Positions 24,987 through 32,990 of a stretch of DNA of 35,851 nt are shown one piece after another. This DNA comes from Draconibacterium orientale (lineage in GTDB: Bacteria; Bacteroidota; Bacteroidia; Bacteroidales; JAADGE01): NCBI GenBank assembly GCA_020721645.1, contig DYMH01000022.1:1-35851 (forward strand). Reading direction: 5' to 3'. The notes under the pieces were generated by a model that had not been told where the DNA came from, ran no database searches, and saw nothing but the letters and a program-made list of their open reading frames with translations. A program made the position numbers and the translations under genes. The first letter of the stretch is position 1. The number at the start of each line of letters is the position of its first letter.

Positions 24987-27014
24987 ATGGAAAGCAAATT
25001 ATTACTCATCCTGTTCCAATCAATAAATTTAATCGGAAAAATGACTGCAAAAACAATCAGCAATTCAAAACGATTTGAAAAATTCTTAAAATGCATCATC
25101 ATATTAATCTTATCATTTTCAAATATAGAAACAAGTTCACAAGTATTAACATCCTCGCCAAAACTTGTTCGCATTTATAAAAACGAACATGTAGGCTTTG
25201 CTGATTCAATTACAAAAAAAACAGTGATTCCATGCAAGTTTGATCAAGCTCAGGAATTTATTAACAATATGGTAATTGTTAAAAAGGATAATTACTATGG
25301 TATTATTGATAATAAAGGGAAAGATGTATTAAAATGCGAGTACCAATATATCATAAATGTTAAAGAATTAGATAATTTATATATTGTTGGAAAATATACG
25401 AATATAAATAAGAGAACGGATACAAAATATGGGGCATTAGACAAATATGCGAAACAAATATTGCCTTTTGAATATTCAAATATAAAATATAAAGAAGGCA
25501 AAATTTTAATCATTTGCAAAAATAATTACTTTGGTTTAGCCAATTCTAAAGGAGAAATAATAGTTCCTACCGTAAATTCTCCCGAACCATATTTTCTGAA
25601 TGGAATAGCCTGTGTGAAAACAAATGTAAATTCAATTGAAAAATATGGTTTAGTTAAAAATACCGGAGAGATAATTGCACCTTTTGAATATAAAGCAGCA
25701 CTTCAAATGGTAAAGACCCTTGCATGGGTAAAGACATTTCAGGACAAATATTATTTTTATAATACAAAAGGTAAAATAGTTGGAGATTCGTACTTTGACG
25801 ATATGAAAGTTATTTTTAATGTAAGACAAGACATTTACAAAGCAAAAAAGAATGGAAAATGGGGATTTCTCAATCAATATGGTCTAAAAATACCTTGCGA
25901 ATATGATGAATCATCGAATTTTGAAAACGTAGTGAATGGAAAGGTAATTGTTTGTAAAGAAAAGAAGTATGGAATGGTTGATACAACAGGGAAAATAATT
26001 ATACCTTGCGAATATGGGAGCGTATCAGAAAAGTTGATATCAGGTAGGGCAATTGTATCAAAAAGCGGTAAATATGGAATGGTGGATACAACCAAAAAAC
26101 TGATTATTCCATTCGAATATAATTTGATTCTTGAAAATTGGACATTGGGACTTATCCTTGTTCAAAAAGAAAAAAATTATGGTTTGATAGATACAACAGG
26201 TAAAATAATTGTTCCAGCAAACTTTTCAAATTTTCCAATGGGAAGCGAAGGGATTATATGTTTAAATGATAATAAATCTATTTCGCTGGTTGATATGCAA
26301 GGAAAGAAAATAGCTACACTAGAAAATGTTCAGGACATCACTCCTTTTAGTAATGGATTGGCAATAATTAAAAGAAATGGCCTATTTGGATATATTAATT
26401 CAAAAGGAGAAGAAGTTATTCCATGTATATATTCCAAAGCAGATTCTTTTGATAAGGGAACTGCTGAAGTCACCCTGGGCAATGAATATACAGGGAAAAT
26501 TAATACGCTTGGAGCAAGAGTTTCTGCAAATTTATTAGATTCAAAGGAATATGTGAGGAATCAGAAGATTATTAGCATGTTTCCATATTTTTATAAGGCT
26601 GAATATCAATACTACATACGTCTCAATGCAGAACCCTTGCTTGATACCATTCTAAAAACCGAAACAATTAACCGAAGAATTGTGCGAACCTATACCGTTG
26701 AAACAAAGCTCTTTTGTTTTTTCGAACATGTGCATTACAGCGGAGAAAAAAATATAAGAGATAAGATTTTTGAAAATCACAGGGATATGGTACTAAAAAG
26801 CTATAGTGCAACTTTGGATAATATTAAAAGTTTTACCTTAAAAGAGCAGTATTTTGGGATGAAATATAAATTAACTTCAAAAGAAGGCCATAAATATATT
26901 GTTTTTCATTTTACAAAAGGGAATAATTCATATTTGGCAGGTTTGGGAAGTACTAATAAATATCCCGACGAAGATGTTTTTGATTATTTCATTAATTCCC
27001 TTCATGTTTATTAG
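24987..27014 (+). CDS. Secreted WG-repeat protein
   Basis: The protein has 675 residues. A start at the second Met (25041, MTAKTISNSKR) is equally possible and would place the hydrophobic CIIILILSFS as a normal signal peptide. About twelve WG-type repeats of 25-45 residues follow, with units such as KYGMVDTTGKIIIPCEYG, KWGFLNQYGLK, LFGYINSKGEEVIPC and NYGLIDTTGKIIVP. The last 170 residues have no repeats and contain a mixed alpha/beta segment (KYIVFHFTKGNNSYLAGLG). WG-repeat proteins are usually exported and bind ligands or partners, but no specific role is known. The gene is slightly more AT-rich than its neighbours and lies between the antitoxin remnant and a palindromic element, in accessory DNA. 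Confidence 0.93.
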   Translation: MESKLLLILFQSINLIGKMTAKTISNSKRFEKFLKCIIILILSFSNIETSSQVLTSSPKLVRIYKNEHVGFADSITKKTVIPCKFDQAQEFINNMVIVKKDNYYGIIDNKGKDVLKCEYQYIINVKELDNLYIVGKYTNINKRTDTKYGALDKYAKQILPFEYSNIKYKEGKILIICKNNYFGLANSKGEIIVPTVNSPEPYFLNGIACVKTNVNSIEKYGLVKNTGEIIAPFEYKAALQMVKTLAWVKTFQDKYYFYNTKGKIVGDSYFDDMKVIFNVRQDIYKAKKNGKWGFLNQYGLKIPCEYDESSNFENVVNGKVIVCKEKKYGMVDTTGKIIIPCEYGSVSEKLISGRAIVSKSGKYGMVDTTKKLIIPFEYNLILENWTLGLILVQKEKNYGLIDTTGKIIVPANFSNFPMGSEGIICLNDNKSISLVDMQGKKIATLENVQDITPFSNGLAIIKRNGLFGYINSKGEEVIPCIYSKADSFDKGTAEVTLGNEYTGKINTLGARVSANLLDSKEYVRNQKIISMFPYFYKAEYQYYIRLNAEPLLDTILKTETINRRIVRTYTVETKLFCFFEHVHYSGEKNIRDKIFENHRDMVLKSYSATLDNIKSFTLKEQYFGMKYKLTSKEGHKYIVFHFTKGNNSYLAGLGSTNKYPDEDVFDYFINSLHVY

Positions 27015-27109
27015 GGGATATAAAGAAAATAAATCCTATTCTTAATTTTGTCTATCTGCTTTTTTATTAATTGCCAAAATTCACTTATGACAATTCGAAA
27101 ATTTGGTAT

Positions 27110-27141
27110 AACCCTGCCAGCCTTCAAAGGCTGGCAGGGTT
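27110..27141. repeat. Perfect 15-bp palindrome (REP-like)
   Basis: AACCCTGCCAGCCTT (27110-27124) and its exact complement (27127-27141) are separated by two bases. There is no T-run on either side, so it is not a standard terminator. Such GC-rich palindromes with AACCCTG/CAGGGTT ends are familiar dispersed intergenic elements in Bacteroidota. Confidence 0.8.
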
Positions 27142-27216
27142 CATTCCTACTTTTAACCCAACTTGAAAATTCACTTCGCAAAATCATTCATTATGAGTAA
27201 GTTACGCATCGGGTTT

Positions 27217-28134
27217 TTACATTTGGGGGACTATTTTTGTTTTTCGAACAAAAGGTCTATGTTTGAAATTCAAACTATCAAAAATATCCTTTTGGTCTTT
27301 TGTTGGTCTTGTGCATAATTTAATGTAAAGTTTTTCATTTTTATCGTTATTTACGCTTACGATTGAAGATTGCATTGTGCACATTTTTTCCACAATTGTT
27401 GTCCAACCGTGTTTTATGTTGCTTTCTTTGAGCTGTATTCTGATATATTTAACTACCTGATAAGCAATTATTCCCAACCAAATATGAGGTTCTATAAAAG
27501 CGTCTTTCTGATGATAGATTGGTCTTATGTCGAGGTCTGTTTTCAGAGTTCGGAACACGGATTCAATGTCTCGTGTCATATTATATATTTCCCAAACATC
27601 TGCCTCTGATATTGCTTCATGGGTATATCTCAAAAAATATTCTCCTTTGGGACGTTCTTTTTCTTTTTTTCTTGTCCAATTAATATCTGTAACTACATCA
27701 TTTTCTTTGTCTTCGGTGTAGGATATTTCGTACAAATAGCCAACTTTGGACAATTTTTCTTTTATTCTGCCGATTTTTTCGTGTACTTTTCCAATTTTCT
27801 TTACCGAATTTTTATGTGATAATTTTTCTTTTATTTCCTGTAATTGAAGCTCTAAACGTTGGCTCAATTTGTCGTCTATCGACTGTTCTTTTTTCCGTTT
27901 TTCTTCGCTTTTTATGTGTAAAAAATGACCTTCTTTACCCGTTACCGACACTTTTGTAAGTTCTATTTTGTTGCCCCTGTTGTCTGTAACTGTCAGGTTA
28001 TCTGATAATTTAGTATATTCTTTTGGCGTTGTCCGACTTACGCAAACATAGTCGTAATTAAACTTGTTGCCCCGCTCACCGTAGAATGTTTCAAACTGAA
28101 CAGCTCGGCGAAGTTTTCCGCAGCGTAACTTCAT
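27217..28134 (-). pseudogene. IS1634-like (IS4-group) transposase, C-terminal remnant
   Basis: Only about the last 305 residues of a transposase normally of 500-600 residues are present. I count it from the Met giving MKLRCGKLRRAV; codons further upstream (to 28233) do not look like transposase. The C-terminal catalytic Glu lies in TRDIESVFRTLKTDL, followed by RPIYHQKDAFIEPHIWLGIIAYQVV, the typical IS1634 block. The two catalytic Asp residues of the N-terminal half are missing, so it cannot be active. No clear terminal inverted repeats are seen. Imperfect CTTCG/CGAAG hairpins between 28140 and 28360 lie on the truncated side. It marks the left border of the methyltransferase operon. Confidence 0.85.
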
Positions 28135-28445
28135 CGTTTTTGTATCCGAAGTTTTAAACTTCGTTGCACAGCAAAAGAGTAAAGACCGGTTGCTTTTCGA
28201 TACCGAAAATTTTTGATAATATTGTATCGGCAAAAATGAAAACGATATATCAACCTGTTATCAAATTTCGGAACAAAAATGCTTCGCATCGAAGTCAAAG
28301 ACTTCGGAAAGAAAATTCGACGGAGTTACGCATTCGCTAAACTTCGCCGAGGGGCTGTCGTTCAGTTTGCGGAAGAATCCTGTGTGTAAGGGTGTCTTTG
28401 TTTTAATAAGTTATTAACAGCGTTATTTTTTGCTAAATAATGCAG

Positions 28446-28453
28446 TACTTTTG
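28446..28453 (+). promoter_or_regulatory. -7 box ahead of the methyltransferase operon
   Basis: TACTTTTG followed by CATTATA fits the Bacteroidota -7 element. A TTTG at 28429-28432 is only 13 bases upstream, too close for a good -33 element, so promoter strength is uncertain. Confidence 0.4.
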
Positions 28454-28482
28454 CATTATATATAAAGGTAATCAATATAATT

Positions 28483-28665
28483 GTGAACACGATGCACGAA
28501 AGAATGAAATCATTCAACCGTTACAGAATCATAGAAGGGGAGTTACATAAGAGTGGTTTTGTTACAACGGGAGGGTTGATAAATTATAAAAGTCAAGACT
28601 ATACAACTTTAAAAATCAAAAGAATGAATTGTCAAAACGAAATCTTTATTAACTTTGCAATATAA
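28483..28665 (+). CDS. Possible small protein upstream of the methyltransferase
   Basis: A 60-codon frame starts at GTG 28483 (ATG at 28492 gives 57 residues, MHERMKSFNRYR). It contains RYRIIEGELHKSGFVTTGG and ends in IFINFAI, 19 bases before the methyltransferase ATG. It is not like the HTH controller proteins of restriction-modification systems, and I do not recognise it. It lies between a promoter-like box and the operon, so it could be a first gene, a leader peptide or simply untranslated leader. The composition is compatible with coding but the evidence is weak. Confidence 0.3.
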   Translation: MNTMHERMKSFNRYRIIEGELHKSGFVTTGGLINYKSQDYTTLKIKRMNCQNEIFINFAI

Positions 28666-28684
28666 CTATCTATTGGTTTTAATT

Positions 28685-29758
28685 ATGGACGAGCGAATCA
28701 AAATATCTGCTGTTGATTTATTCTGCGGAATAGGCGGGCTGTCGTACGGTTTGCAAAATGCCGGAATAAAAGTAAAAGTCGGTATTGATTTAGACAAAAC
28801 ATGCAAATATACCTATGAAGCAAATTGCAATGCAAAATTTATACCTGCAAACATAAAAGACATAAAAAGCTCCGATGTAAATATATATTTCGATGATAAT
28901 GATGTAAAACTGCTTGTTGGATGTGCTCCTTGCCAACCATTCTCTACATATACGTACAAGAAAGATAAGCAAAAGGATGAACGCTGGCAACTACTTTACG
29001 AATTTTCAAGACTCATTACCGAAGTGAAACCGGATATTGTATCTATGGAAAACGTTCCGAGTTTGTTGAATTTTAAAAAAGCTCCGGTTTTTTATGAGTT
29101 TGTAGATTCTCTCAAAAAAAACGGTTACAATGTCTTTTATAAAATTGTATATGCGCCGGACTACGGAATACCTCAAAAAAGAAAACGCTTAGTGCTTTTA
29201 GCGTCAAGACTTGGCGATATATCTTTGATTTCCCCCACTCACTCCGTTGAAAATTATAAAACCGTAAAAGACGCAATTGGACATTTGGAAATAATAAAGT
29301 CCGGAGAAACTTCAAAAACTGATATTGCACACAAAGCGTCATTGTTGTCGGAAATGAATATCAAACGTATTCGACAATCGAAACCGGGCGGCAGTTGGAA
29401 AAAGGATTGGGATAAAGATTTGATACTTGATTGCCATAAAGAAAAATCCGGAAAATCGTACGGCAGTATATACGGAAGAATGCGATGGGACGAACCTGCT
29501 CCTACGATGACAACTTTTTGTACCGGCATCGGCAACGGACGCTTCGGACATCCGGAACAAGACCGAGCTATTTCATTGCGCGAAGCTGCCATTCTGCAAA
29601 GTTTTCCGGAAACATACAAATTTGCCGAATCACCCGAATTGCTCAGCCTGACCAAAGCATCTAAACATGTGGGCAATGCCGTACCTCCGAGACTGGGCGA
29701 AGTCATAGGAATTAGTATTATTAAACATTTAACTGAAATTCGAAATGGCGAAAAGTAA
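28685..29758 (+). CDS. C5-type DNA cytosine methyltransferase
   Basis: The protein has 357 residues from the ATG giving MDERIKISAVDLF. Motif I is DLFCGIGGLSYG (11-22), motif IV GCAPCQPF (79-86) with catalytic Cys83, motif VI MENVP (121-125), motif VIII YGIPQKRKRLV (160-170), motif IX REAAILQSFP (299-308) and motif X GNAVPP (330-335). The target-recognition region is about residues 185-290. All catalytic motifs are intact, so it should transfer a methyl group from SAM to cytosine C5. The target sequence cannot be read from the protein. Its last 14 bases overlap the DUF262 gene. No ordinary restriction endonuclease is present; the two downstream genes take that place. Confidence 0.97.
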   Translation: MDERIKISAVDLFCGIGGLSYGLQNAGIKVKVGIDLDKTCKYTYEANCNAKFIPANIKDIKSSDVNIYFDDNDVKLLVGCAPCQPFSTYTYKKDKQKDERWQLLYEFSRLITEVKPDIVSMENVPSLLNFKKAPVFYEFVDSLKKNGYNVFYKIVYAPDYGIPQKRKRLVLLASRLGDISLISPTHSVENYKTVKDAIGHLEIIKSGETSKTDIAHKASLLSEMNIKRIRQSKPGGSWKKDWDKDLILDCHKEKSGKSYGSIYGRMRWDEPAPTMTTFCTGIGNGRFGHPEQDRAISLREAAILQSFPETYKFAESPELLSLTKASKHVGNAVPPRLGEVIGISIIKHLTEIRNGEK

Positions 29759-30836
29759 ATTCAGCATTGAGAAGTTAAAAATTATAGAGAAACAAATTGA
29801 TGAAAAATCAATTGTTTATGATTATAGAACAAAAGACTATCCATTTGAAGTTATTGTAAATAAGTTTGGTGATGAAAAAGATGAAAAAACATCAATGTAT
29901 GTACCTGATTACCAAAGAGAGTTCGTTTGGAACAAAAAAAGTCAATCACGATTTATAGAATCTGTTCTTTTGGGTGTTCCGCTAACTCCTTTCTTTCTTT
30001 CAGAAGATGAAAATAGCAGGCTGGAAATTATTGATGGCTCACAAAGAATTAGAACATTGATATTTTTCTACAATAATGTATTTTCGTTAACAGGATTAAA
30101 AATATTGACAGAAATAAATTCTGCAAAATTCAAAGATTTACCTGACTATTATCAAAGAAAGCTTAAACTGCGAGATTTTAGGGTAATTATAGTAAATGAC
30201 AAAGCTGACTTGCCAACAAGAAAAGATATTTTTAACAGAATAAACACAAGCAGTGAGCAACTTAAAGACAGCGAAATACGAAAAGGCATTCATTCCGGGT
30301 CTTTTTACGATTTAGTTATGGTTTTAGCAAAAGATGAAAAATTCATAAATATCTGTCCTGTTGGAAAGAATAAAGCGAAAAGGGGCGAATACGAAGAATT
30401 GATATTGAGATTTTTTGCCTATACCGATTCCTACAAAGAAGCGAAACATGAAGTAGCTGCATTTCTAAATACATATCTCGAAAAACAAAATTCGACAAAT
30501 TTCGATAAGGAGGCATATACAAAAAGATTTACAGACGTGGTTAAGTTTATTGAAACTTATTTTCCAATCGGATTGAGAAAAAGTGAGAAAAAGCGAGCAA
30601 CACCAAGAGTTCGTTTCGAAGCAATTACGGTCGGAGTATTTTTAGCTTTGCAAATAAAACCCGATTTAACCATTTCGAATACAGATTGGTTAAATTCCGG
30701 AGGTTTCAAATATCAAACAACCTCCGATGCAAGTAACAATCCAAACAGATTAGTTGAAAGAGTAGAATTTGTAAGAGATGCTTTATTGGGTACAATTGAC
30801 GATTATAGATTAGAACATGGAAAGAACGAAAAGTGA
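29745..30836 (+). CDS. DUF262 protein (ParB/GmrS-like) of the methyltransferase operon
   Basis: The protein has 363 residues. The DUF262 signature is seen as VPDYQREFVW at 53-62, an FIESVLLGVPLTPFF helix, and IDGSQR at 96-101 (usually DGQQR), then DIFNRINTSSEQLKDSEIR at 161-179. DUF262 is the ParB/Srx-related nucleotide-using domain found in GmrS of the GmrSD modification-dependent restriction system. The C-terminal 150 residues are helical with FEAITVGVFLALQ. There is no DUF1524 HNH nuclease, the part that cuts DNA in GmrSD. The gene overlaps the methyltransferase by 14 bases and the HEPN gene by 20 bases, a sign of translational coupling and shared function, likely sensing or nucleotide-driven regulation. 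Confidence 0.92.
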   Translation: MAKSKFSIEKLKIIEKQIDEKSIVYDYRTKDYPFEVIVNKFGDEKDEKTSMYVPDYQREFVWNKKSQSRFIESVLLGVPLTPFFLSEDENSRLEIIDGSQRIRTLIFFYNNVFSLTGLKILTEINSAKFKDLPDYYQRKLKLRDFRVIIVNDKADLPTRKDIFNRINTSSEQLKDSEIRKGIHSGSFYDLVMVLAKDEKFINICPVGKNKAKRGEYEELILRFFAYTDSYKEAKHEVAAFLNTYLEKQNSTNFDKEAYTKRFTDVVKFIETYFPIGLRKSEKKRATPRVRFEAITVGVFLALQIKPDLTISNTDWLNSGGFKYQTTSDASNNPNRLVERVEFVRDALLGTIDDYRLEHGKNEK

Positions 30837-31521
30837 TTTTGAAATACGAAAAGACGAAATAAATACTTATTTTGAATTTCTTTCTATAGCAAGCGATGAA
30901 GAGCATACATCAATAAAATATCTACAAGACAAGATTAATAAGGAGGAAAAATTTTCGGAAAAATTGCAAAAAATATTTATTGCAAATGGATTTCTAATTC
31001 TTTATAACTTAATTGAAGCAACAGTAAGAAATTCCATTTTTGAAATTTACATAGACATTAAAAATAATGATGTTGATTTTCAAAAGCTTGCTGTCAATAT
31101 AAAAAACTTGTGGATAAAAAAGACTATAACTAATTTCAAAGAAGGTAATTTTCGGCAAGACACCCTAAAACAAAGTATTTTTGATTTAACAAACCAAATA
31201 ATTGATAAAGAAATAATCTGTTTTTCAGAAGAAGATATTGATTTTTCGGGAAATCTTGATGCAAAGGAAATCAGAAAACTTGCAGATAAATTTGGTTTTG
31301 CATATCCGAAAAACGGACGTAATCTTGAAGATATTAAAAATAAAAGGAACAGACTCGCTCACGGCGAATATACTTTCTATGATGTAGGAAAGGATTACAC
31401 CTTAGACGATTTGCAAAAATTAAAAACAGAAGTCTTTGATTACCTTGAAGATGTTATTCGTAAAATAGAAATTTATATTAACAATAAAGAATATCTATTG
31501 AACGGTGTAAACACTATTTGA
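30817..31521 (+). CDS. MAE_28990/MAE_18760-type HEPN protein
   Basis: The protein has 234 residues. SDFEIRKDEINTYFEFL at the N-terminus, IANGFLILYNLIEATVRNSI at about 55-74 and the C-terminal KNKRNRLAHGEYTFYDVG are the marks of the MAE_28990/MAE_18760 HEPN group. Arg177 and His182 in RNRLAH form the R-x4-H motif of HEPN ribonucleases, so the active site looks intact. The fold is all-alpha and should dimerise to build the active site. As the last gene of the operon it is the likely effector: an RNase released or triggered on infection or loss of methylation. This role is inferred from HEPN toxins in general, not shown for this family. A strong terminator lies 70 bases past its stop. Confidence 0.88.
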   Translation: MERTKSDFEIRKDEINTYFEFLSIASDEEHTSIKYLQDKINKEEKFSEKLQKIFIANGFLILYNLIEATVRNSIFEIYIDIKNNDVDFQKLAVNIKNLWIKKTITNFKEGNFRQDTLKQSIFDLTNQIIDKEIICFSEEDIDFSGNLDAKEIRKLADKFGFAYPKNGRNLEDIKNKRNRLAHGEYTFYDVGKDYTLDDLQKLKTEVFDYLEDVIRKIEIYINNKEYLLNGVNTI

Positions 31522-31591
31522 TACTAATTTTGAATTTCCGGAGACCATAAATTAGTCTTGGCAGTTTCGTGAGCGTGTTTGGTAAAAGAAC

Positions 31592-31626
31592 AAAAACATC
31601 TCTAAAAAGGATTTAGAGATGTTTTT
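31592..31626. terminator. Bidirectional terminator between the HEPN gene and the minus-strand gene
   Basis: AAAAACATCTCTAAA (31592-31606) pairs perfectly with TTTAGAGATGTTTTT (31612-31626) around 5 bases. On the plus strand more T residues follow, and the A-rich left flank gives T residues on the minus strand. It serves both convergent units. Confidence 0.85.
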
Positions 31627-31651
31627 TTTACGACTGCCGGCGTGCTTTGTA

Positions 31652-32641
31652 TTAGGGCGTTTTCCCATCTCGAATATCGTTTCCCTTTTTTCGGCTTTCT
31701 TCGAGTTTTTTCGAATATTCGCCGTGTACTTCTTTCATTTCTTGGTGAAAATATTTTTTCCGTCCTTGTTCTTCTGTTTCAAATTGGGATTCTTCTTTCG
31801 GCAGTTCGGGCTGAACGGGCGGCGGGTCTTCGATAAATTCGCCGGTTCTTCGGTTTCGCAAAATTACACGAAGTGCCTGCACCAATTTATCGGGTGTAGT
31901 AATTGCCGTGGGCTCTACTTTCAACTTCGGAATTTCGGTTATCACTTCCAAATAATCGCTCGACATATTGGTAATTTTCAGATTTTTGAATCCTCCGACT
32001 GTCGATTCCGGATCGTCCGCCATTTTTTTATCCAAAACGCCGCCGTCGTTTCGCACCGACGAAATATCATCGAAAAAATATTCGTTGGTTTTTATGCCTA
32101 ACATTTTCATATTCAACCAATCGAATGTGCAGCCAAAATAACTGATAAAATGTTCGGTGAGCACCAAAACCTGTACATTCCAAACGGTGTAGAGATACGA
32201 CTCGTCGCCCCCCATACGTCGCAACATAAATTCGGGTTCAATGCCGGGCGTGTCCCAAAAAACGGGTACCGGAATCAAAATAATGTTTTCGGCTTTAATT
32301 TTGGAATCGTTGATTTTCAAAAATTCGAGGGCTTTCTTCTTCACGGCTCCGTGAATATCTTCTTTCAGCCATTCGTCCATATCTTCATCGAACGGTCGCA
32401 AATGATACAAACGCCGCGTTTTGAAATACGGATTCATCCATAATCGCAGAACTGCGAAACCCAATAATATCATTCCGGTAGCCGCAAAGATAATGTTTTG
32501 AAAATATAACAAAGTCTGCATTAAGAGCAGGAAAAATCCCAAACCAATAATTACAAAACCGGTTTTCGCAAGCCAATTGACTTTGGGAATTTTTGGAGGA
32601 AATATTCTGAAATAGATATCAATGAGTTGTTTTTTGTCCAT
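31652..32641 (-). CDS. Two-TM protein of unknown function
   Basis: The protein has 329 residues. After a short cytoplasmic start (MDKKQLIDIYFRIFPPKIPK) two membrane segments lie at about 25-43 and 46-66. A soluble domain follows with RRLYHLRPFDEDMDEWLKED, a beta-rich middle (ESYLYTVWNVQVLVLTEHF, DWLNMKMLGIKTNEYFFDDI) that resembles a membrane-bound pleckstrin-like sensor in layout only, and a highly charged, Pro- and Glu-rich C-terminus (about 265-329) that is probably disordered or coiled coil. I do not recognise the family. It is downstream of valS in the same direction, but 334 bases of repeats separate them. Confidence 0.75.
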   Translation of the reverse strand: MDKKQLIDIYFRIFPPKIPKVNWLAKTGFVIIGLGFFLLLMQTLLYFQNIIFAATGMILLGFAVLRLWMNPYFKTRRLYHLRPFDEDMDEWLKEDIHGAVKKKALEFLKINDSKIKAENIILIPVPVFWDTPGIEPEFMLRRMGGDESYLYTVWNVQVLVLTEHFISYFGCTFDWLNMKMLGIKTNEYFFDDISSVRNDGGVLDKKMADDPESTVGGFKNLKITNMSSDYLEVITEIPKLKVEPTAITTPDKLVQALRVILRNRRTGEFIEDPPPVQPELPKEESQFETEEQGRKKYFHQEMKEVHGEYSKKLEESRKKGNDIRDGKTP

Positions 32642-32644
32642 GAT

Positions 32645-32705
32645 TCGGTGATGTGATGATGTGGAAATATGAAAATGTGAGAATATGAAAATTAATGATT
32701 TTACG
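32645..32705. repeat. Word repeats before the two-TM gene
   Basis: The plus strand reads TCGGTGATGTGATGATGTGG, then AAATATGAAAATGTGAGAAT and ATGAAAATTAATGATTTTACG. These are members of two word families (TGATGTG and GAAAATGTGAG) also seen at 20558-20632 and 9935-10096. They run directly up to the start codon. Confidence 0.75.
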
Positions 32706-32739
32706 ATGAGATATTAAACAAATGGTTCTTATAATTAAG

Positions 32740-32845
32740 TTATACTAAGCACGGTCATAAATTGCGTTTTACAAATTGTTTAACTATTTGACATTATCAG
32801 CAATTAAAAAATCAACAAATCAGCACATCAAAAAATCAACCAATC
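32740..32845 (-). repeat. Dispersed ~95-bp repeat, copy 2 (inverted)
   Basis: Read on the minus strand this is the partner of 4564-4655: GATTGGTTGATT, TTTGATGTGCTGATTT, then TCAAATA, ACAATTT, GTAAAACGCAATTTA, GTGC and TAGTATAA. The conserved right half (about 50 bases) has only scattered mismatches. It lies in the gap between valS and the two-TM gene, with no open frame. Confidence 0.75.
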
Positions 32846-32945
32846 AAAGTATAGTTGTCATATATAAAATTATTAACCGAATCAATCAAAAAAAACAACA
32901 GAATCTTTTAATTCCCTAATAATAATATCATTGCATTAAAAAAAC

Positions 32946-32990
32946 CTTACATCTACTCATCAAAAAATCACCGCATCAACTTCTCAAAGA
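32946..32990. repeat. Word repeat at the valS 3' end
   Basis: The plus strand reads TCATCAAAAAATCACCGCATCAACTTCTC in two words; on the minus strand the array starts with the valS stop TGA (AGTTGATGCGGTGATTTTTTG). Confidence 0.7.

Noticed and set aside
27217-28233. A complete transposase gene
   Set aside because: The N-terminal half with two catalytic Asp residues is absent and the first 33 codons do not fit the family.
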